DNA from: Sipunculus nudus
Taxonomy: Eukaryota > Annelida > Sipuncula > Golfingiida > Sipunculidae
Assembly: GCA_026874595.1 (NCBI GenBank)
Contig: CM049308.1
Location: forward strand, 1,141,001 to 1,205,000
Direction of reading: 5' to 3'
DNA length: 64,000 nt
Translations under genes and position numbers: made by a program
The notes under the pieces: model-generated
What the model was told of the DNA's origin: nothing
The model's input: only the letters and a program-made list of their open reading frames with translations
Databases searched by the model: none
In this document: piece by piece, positions 57,386-64,000 of the stretch
Numbering within the stretch: the stretch's first letter is position 1
Layout: the number at the start of each line of letters is the position of its first letter

Positions 57386-60300
57386 AAGGTTTTCTTCACC
57401 TGTAGAAATTAATTGTTTGAATAATAAACATACAAGGTCCAATATTAAAGGGCTTTATTATACTCTGGCAATGTCCAATAATTAGTGACTTAATCCATTA
57501 ACTAATAAGATTGTCATACTTAATAATCAACATACTTAGGGTCCAAGAATTAAGGGCTTTTGTATGTCTGCATGTATGAAAGAGGCTTTATTATACCGTG
57601 GTATTGTCTAATAATTAGGGGCTTAATCTAATAACAAGTAGGACTATCATACATACTTAGGGTCCAAGAATTAAGGGCTTTTGTATGTCTGCATGTATGA
57701 AAGAGGCTTTATTATACTGTGGTATTGTCTTATAATTATGGGCTGAATCTAATAACAAGTAGGACCATCAAACTGGATAATCAACATACACAGGTTCAAG
57801 AAATAAGGGCTTTTGTGTGTTTACATATATCAAAGGGGCTTTATTATATCATAATATTGTCTAATAGTGAGGTGCATAATTTAATAACAAGTAAAACTAT
57901 CATACTGAATAATCAAAATACTAAGTGTCCAAGTATTAAGGTCTTTTGTGCATCTGTATCTAAGGGGCTTTTTCATACCCTGGCACTGTCTAATAATTAG
58001 AAGCTTAATCTTATAACAAGACAGACAATCATACTAAATAATTAACATACTAAGGGTCCCATAATAAAGGGCTTTTGTTTGTTTGTATATATCTAAGGGG
58101 CTTCTATATTCATGGTATTGTCTAATAATTAGGGGCTTAATCTAAAAACAAGTAAAACTATCATAATGAATAATCAACATAATAAGGGTCCCATAATGAG
58201 GGACATTTGTACTTCTGTATCTAAGGGGCTTTATTATACTCAGGCATTGTCCAATGATTAGGGGCTTAATCTAGTAACAAGTAAGACTGTCATACTGAAT
58301 AATAAACATACTTAGGGTCCAAGAATTAAGGGAGTTTGTGTGTCCTCATGTATCTAAGGGGCTTAATTATACCATGGTATTGTCTTATAATTAGGGGCTT
58401 ACTCTAATAACAAGTAAAACTATCATGCTGAATAATCAATATAATAAAGGTCCCATAATAAAGGATTTTTGAACGTCTGTATCTAAGGGGCTTTATTATA
58501 CTCTGGCATTGTCCAATGATTAGGGGCTCATCTAGTAACAAGTAAGACTGTCATACTGAAGAATAAACTTACTTAGGGTCCAAGAATAAGCGCTTTTGTG
58601 TGTCCTCATGTATCTAAGGGGCTTAATCTAATAATATTATAAATAATCAACATAATAAGGGTCCCATAATAAAGGACCTTGTACGTCTGCATCTAAGGGG
58701 CTTTATTTACTCTGGCATTGTCCAATGATCTGGGGCTTAATCTAGTAACAAGTAAGACAATCACACTGAATATTAAACATTATATATGTGCCAATAATAA
58801 AGGGCTTTTGTGTGTTTGCATGTTTCTAGTGGGGCTTTTATAATCATGGTATTGTCTAATAATTAGGGGCTTAATCTAATAACAAGTAAAACTGTCATAC
58901 TGAATAATCAACATACTAAGGGTCCCATAATAAAGGGCCTTTGTTGTCTCTATCTAGGGGGCTTTATTATACTCTGACATTGTCCAGTGATTAGGGGCTT
59001 AATCTAATAACAAGTAAAACTATCATACTGAATAATCAACATACTTAGGTCCAAGAAATAAGGGCTTTTGTTTGTCTGTATCTAGGGGGCTTTATTATAC
59101 TCTGACAATATTCAGTGATTAGGGGCTTAATCTAATAACAAGTTAGACTGTCATACTGAATAATAAACATACTTAGGGTCCAAGAATTAAAGGCTTCTGT
59201 GTGTCTGCATGTATCTAAGCGGCTTAATTATACCATGGTAATTTCTAAGAACAAGGGGCTTTATCTTATGACATGTAAGACCGTCATACTGAATAATCAA
59301 AATACTAAGTGTCCAAGTATTAAGGTCTTTTGTGCATCTGTATCTAAGGGGCTTTTTTATACCCTGGCACTGTCCAATAATTAGAAGCTTGATCTTATAA
59401 CAAGAAAGACAATCATACTAAATAATTAACATACTAAGGGTCCCATAATAAAGGGCTTTTGTTTGTTTGTATCTATCTAAGGGGCTTCTTTAATCATGGT
59501 ATTGTCTAATAATTAGGGTCTTAATCTAAAAACAAGTAAAACTATCATAATGAATAATCAACATAATAAGGGTCCCATAATAAAGGACTTTTGTACTTAT
59601 GTATCTAAGGGGCTTTATTATACTCTAGCATTGTCCGATGATTAGGGGCTTAATCTAGTAACAAGTAAGACTGTCATACTGAATAATAAACATACTTAGG
59701 GTCCAAGAATTAAGGGAGTTTGTGTGTCTGCATGTATCTAAGGGGCTTAATTATATCATGGTATTGTCTTATAATTAGGGGCTTACTCTAATAACAAGTA
59801 AAACTATCATGCTGAATAATCAGTAAAATAAAGGTCCCATAATAAAGGATTTTTGTACCTCTGTATCTAAGGGGCTTTATTTTACTCTGGCATTGTCCAA
59901 TGATTAGGGGCTTAATCTAGTAACAAGTAAGACTGTCATACTGAAGAATAAACTTACTTAGGGTCCAAGAATTTAGCGCTTTTGTGTGTCCTCATGTATC
60001 TAAGGGGCTTAATCTAATAACATTATAAATAATCAACATAATAAGGGTCCCATAATAAAGGACCTTGTACGTCTGTATCTAAGGGGCTTTATTTACTCTG
60101 GCATTGTCCAATGTTTAGGGGCTTAATCTAGTAACAAGTAAGACAATCACACTGAATATTAAACATTATAAACGTGCCAATAATAAAGGGCTTTTGTGTG
60201 TTTGCATGTTTCTAAGGGGCTTTTATAATCATGGTATTGTCTAATAATTAGGGGCTTAATCTATTAACAAGTAAAACTATCATGCTGAATAATCAACATA

Positions 60301-62296
60301 CTAAGGGTCCCATAATAGAGGGCTTTTGTTTGTTTGTATCTATCCAAGGGGCTTCTTTAATCATGGGATTGTCTAATAATTAGGGTCTTAATCTAAAAAC
60401 AAGTAAAACTATCATAATGAATATCAACATAATAAGGGTCCCATAATAAAGGACTTTTGTACTTCTGTATCTAAGGTCTTTATTATACTCTGGCATTGTC
60501 CAATGATTAGGGGCTTAATCTAGTAACAAGTAAGACTGTCATACTGAAGAATAAACATACTTAGGGTCCAAGAATTAAGGGAGTTTGTGTGTCTGCATGT
60601 ATCTAAGGGGCTTAATTATACCACGGTATTGTCTTATAATTAGGGGCTTACTCTAATAACAAGTAAAACTATCATGCTGAATAATCAATATAATAAAGGT
60701 CCCATAATAAAGGATTTTTGTACCTCTGTATCTAAGGGGCTTTATTATACTCTGGCATTGTCCAATGATTAGGGGCTTAATCTAGTAACAAGTAAGACTG
60801 TCATACTGAAGAATAAACTTACTTAGGGTCCAAGAATTAAGTGCTTTTGTGTGTCCTCATGTATCTAAGGGGCTTAATCTAATAACATTATAAATAATCA
60901 ACATAATAAGGGTCCCATAATAAAGGACCTTGTACGTCTGTATCTATGGGGCTTTATTTACTCTGGTATTGTCCAATGATCAGGGGCTTAATCTAATAAC
61001 AAGTAAAACTATCATACTGAATAATCAACATACTAAGGGTCCCATAATAAAGGGCCTTTGTTGTCTCTATCTAGGGGGCTTTATTATACTCTGACATTGT
61101 CCAGTGATTAGGGGCTTAATCTAACAACAAGTAAAACTATCATACTGAATAATCAACATATTTAGGTCCAAGAAATAAGGGCTTTTGTTTGTCTGTATCT
61201 AGGGGGCTTTATTATACTCTGACAATATTCAGTGATTAGGGGCTTAATCTAATAACAAGTTAGACTGTCATACTGAATAATAAACATACTTAGGGTCCAA
61301 GAATTAAAGGCTTTTGTGTGTCTGCATGTATCTTAGGGGCTTAATTATACCATGGTAATTTCTTATAACAAGGGGCTTTATCTTATAACATGTAAGACCG
61401 TTATACTAAATAATCAACAAAAATGGGGTCAAAGGATTAAGGGCTTTTGTGTTTGCATATATCTAAGGGGCTTAAATAATCATGGAATTGTCTAATAATT
61501 AGGGGCTTAATTTAATAACAAGTAAAACTATCATACTGAATAATCAACATACTAAGGATTCCATAATAAAGGACTTTTGTGTGTCTGTATCTCAGGGGCT
61601 TTATTATACTCTGGCATTGTCCAATGATTAGGGGCTTAATCTAGTAACAAGTAAGACTGCCATACTGAATAATAAACATACTTAGAGTCCAAGAATTAAG
61701 GGCTTTTGTGTGTCTGCATGTATCTAAGGGGCTTAATTATACCAAGGTATTGTCCTTTAATAAGGGGCTTTATCTTTTAACAAGTAAGACCGTCATACTA
61801 AATAATCAACATAAATAGGGTCCAAGAATTAAGGGCTTTTGTGTGTCTGCACGTATATAAGATGCTTTATTATATCCTGGTTTTGTCTAATAATTAGGGG
61901 CTTAATCTGATAACTAGTAAAACTATCTGGCTGAATAATCAAAATACTAAGTGTCAAAAAGTATAAAGGTCTTCTGTGCGTCTGTATCTAAAGGTCTTTA
62001 TTATACCTTGGCACTGTCAAATAATAAGGGGCTTAATCTAATATCACGTAAGACAATCACACTGAATAATAAACATTATAAACGTGCCAATAATAAAGGG
62101 CTTTTGTATGTTTGCATGTATTTAAGGGGCTTTTATATATCATGGTATTGCCTAATAATGAGGTTCTTAATCTAATAACATGTAAAACTATCATACTGAA
62201 TAATCAACATACTAAGGGTCCCATAATAAAGGGCCTTTGTTCGTCTGTATCTAGGGGGCTTTATTATACTCTGACATTGTCCAGTGATTAGGAACT
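57386..62296. repeat. 4.9-kb satellite array with higher-order repeats
   Basis: About 35 units of roughly 125-145 bp. Each has landmarks such as aggggcttaatcta, ataacaagtaa, gtccaagaattaaggg and ataatcaacata. Blocks of several unit types repeat as a set: the series starting near 58190 returns near 59568 and again near 60430 with very few changes. Small ORFs (57719-58000, 59199-59384, 61951-62175) are repeat artefacts. Confidence 0.9.
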
Positions 62297-62385
62297 TGAA
62301 AGAATTCTCTGCGGCAGCTGTAGAGAAAACAATGGAACAACCATGCCTAAACCATAGTTTCCCCCAACTGTGCTCTTTCATGTGA

Positions 62386-62884
62386 TATTTGTGATTTATA
62401 AATTATACATGTACATGTACTGACACATTTATTGTATACAATACTACATGCTTCATCAACTGATAATGCCACAGTAAGAAATAAAAGAAAAGACTTCAGG
62501 TTGGAGTATTATTTTTTCCAAATTTCCCAAATGTAGGTACTGATGGTAAATTTGCTCCTCTGAGTTATGCTGGGGCAGGCTGAGATAGACTGGTACCCTG
62601 CTCTATTCCACCTAACCAAATCTATGATTGGCTAAGAGCAGAAGGGCCATCATGGAGCTCGGTACAAAAAGACATTGTCACATACTTAATAGAGTGACCA
62701 ACGATTGGAATTTGGCAAAGCTCAGAAGCTGCCATATTGGGCCCTTTTTCGTCAAGCAGGGTCATATGGACCAAGCATAGTCACATGACATAGAACTGTG
62801 TTACTGATTTACTCATCGGTTTATGGCCAGTGTAAAAAAGTCAGGTCATTAGATTTATGATTGAATTATCCATGTGTTTAAGTT
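62386..62884. other. Stretch without a gene
   Basis: AT-rich; nothing recognised. Confidence 0.4.
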
Positions 62885-63535
62885 CCCAAAAAAGCCCCCC
62901 AAGCACTGAAGATGTGCATCCAAAATACATGTGTTTTAGTACCGAAAAAAGCCCCCGAGTTATGTAGATGTGTTAAAGTAGCCAAAAAAACCCCCAAGTA
63001 CTGAAGGTGTGTCATGTTAATAATAAATAAAAAACTGAAGATGTGTTTGTGTAAAAAAAGCCCTAAGTAATAAAGATATGTTTTTGTAAAAAAAAAGCTC
63101 CTAAGTACTGAAGATGTATTTATGTCCTTATATAACAAGCCAACAAGGACTGAAGATGTGTTTATGTCCAAAAACAAAAGCCCCCAAGTACTGAAGATGC
63201 GTTTATGTCCAAAAACAAAAGCCCTCAAGTAATGAAGATGTGTTTTTGTAAAAAAAAAAAAAGCCCCCAAGCACTGAAGATTGGTTTTTGTAAAAAAAAG
63301 CCCCAAAGTACTGAAGATGTATTTATGTCCAAAGTAAAAAGCCCCAAAGTACTGAAGATGTATTTATGTCCAAAGTAAAAAGCCCCAAAGTACTGAAGAT
63401 GTGTTTTTGTCCATAAACAAAAGCACTCAGGAACTGAAGATGTGTTTGTCCAAAAAAAAAAAAGCCCCCAAGTAATGAAAATGTGTTTGCGTACAAAAAA
63501 AGAGCCCCTAAGGATAGGAGATGAGTTTGGCAACT
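62885..63535. repeat. Minisatellite with A-run/C-run units
   Basis: About 14 units of 40-60 bp built from aaaaaagccccc, aagtactgaagatgtg and tttatgtcc parts; the best stretch is 63300-63410 with a 41-bp period. The minus-strand ORFs with repeated Phe-Thr-Lys-Thr-His are artefacts of this repeat. Confidence 0.9.
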
Positions 63536-63599
63536 AATAACCATAAGAAACACCAGGGGGCATAACTGTACAATGTGGAATTGCAAAAATATGGACAAC

Positions 63600-63870
63600 G
63601 GACAAAATAGTGAAGTCCGTTCCTTAGGGGGTAATTTAAGATAGGTGTTCAAAAGACAGGAAAACCCCTCAAGTATCGTTTGAACACACTTCTGAAAATT
63701 CTTAGGGGCTTAAGCCCCTAAGTCAGAATTAACCCCTAGGTTACAGATGGACAAATCATTTAGCCCCTAAGGCATGCACATATGCCCGGCAAGACAGACA
63801 GACGGACGGATGACGGACAATGGACCATGACTATAGCTCAGATGACTTACAGTCAGCTGAGCTAAAAAGG
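63600..63870 (-). repeat. Family D Helentron-like 5' terminus
   Basis: Minus strand: TTTTTAGCTCAGCTGACTGT from about 63868, then agtcatctgagctatagtc and a run of ccgtccgtctgtctg. It matches the terminus at 14174. A 22-bp palindrome (63701-63722) lies within. Confidence 0.5.
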
Positions 63871-64000
63871 AAACAAATGTTTATGAATATTTTTTATTTC
63901 ACAACGGCATATCAAATCACGTTTATGCGCTCCTGACAATTTATTTCCTGTAAGTTTTTGCTGCATGCAGCAATGACTGACAAAAATCCGACTTGCAAAC
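63871..64000. other. End of window, nothing recognised
   Basis: AT-rich sequence without an ORF. Confidence 0.4.

Larger units (their letters stand above)
42775..62385 (-). mobile_element. Helitron-like element B3, left-truncated and split by insertions
   Basis: Pieces 42775-43198, 57313-57385 and 62297-62365 align consecutively to Helitron B2. The first ends at ..ggctttgtactcttac, the second resumes ..caatatctatacac, and the third continues aattctctgcggc..ctaaaccatag. The first gap is a hAT-like insertion (43199-57312). The second holds the satellite array. The 3' hairpin/CTAG end was not found on the left, and the right end is degraded. Confidence 0.55.

Noticed and set aside
62878-63652. 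Three overlapping minus-strand ORFs rich in Phe, Thr, Lys and His
   Set aside because: They are the reading of a 40-60 bp minisatellite with A-runs; the periodicity explains the composition.

Overview
The window is AT-rich, repeat-dominated eukaryotic DNA. It looks like a marine invertebrate, most likely a mollusc or another lophotrochozoan. The grounds are retroelement content, Helitron/Helentron-like elements carrying internal minisatellites, and repeated tgaccttgacctttgacct strings; this is inference and no marker gene proves it. I see no convincing host protein gene, rRNA, tRNA or CRISPR. Nearly every open reading frame belongs to a retroelement or is a by-product of simple repeats.

Layout. 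0.4-9.2 kb: two head-to-tail copies (A1, A2) of a Helentron-like repeat. A1 is interrupted by a 208-bp MITE and by Ty3/gypsy element Gypsy-1 (3119-7637). 9.3-14.1 kb: Gypsy-2 on the minus strand. 15.0-25.2 kb: Gypsy-3 (10.1 kb, 1-kb LTRs, tRNA-Pro-type primer site), with an in-frame duplication of its integrase C-terminus and a degenerate extra ORF after pol. 25.3-28.7 kb: an interval with inverted ACCTGGGAGCC ends that holds a Helitron and a GC-rich 66-bp tandem repeat. 28.9-31.6 kb: a 2.7-kb foldback element carrying 21-bp palindromic arrays. 31.6-42.7 kb: AT-rich DNA, Helentron-like copies and fragments, and a gag-protease relic.

42.8-62.4 kb appears to be one nested locus. A left-truncated Helitron (B3) is split by a hAT-like insertion (ends at 43199 and 57312). 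That insertion encloses Helentron-like copies A4 and A5. A4 itself holds a second Helitron (B2) and a non-coding LTR element (LARD, 47275-51739). The distal part of B3 holds a 4.9-kb satellite with higher-order repeat structure. 62.9-64 kb holds a minisatellite and a repeat terminus.

Pairs of paralogous repeat copies act as internal controls. The inverted copies A1 and A4 provide unoccupied target sites for the MITE, Gypsy-1, the Helitron and the LARD, so their boundaries and target duplications can be read directly. All gypsy elements have disabled pol genes although the LTR pairs of Gypsy-1 and Gypsy-2 are almost identical. Coordinates of LTR, TSD and TIR ends were read base by base; ends of older repeats are approximate.
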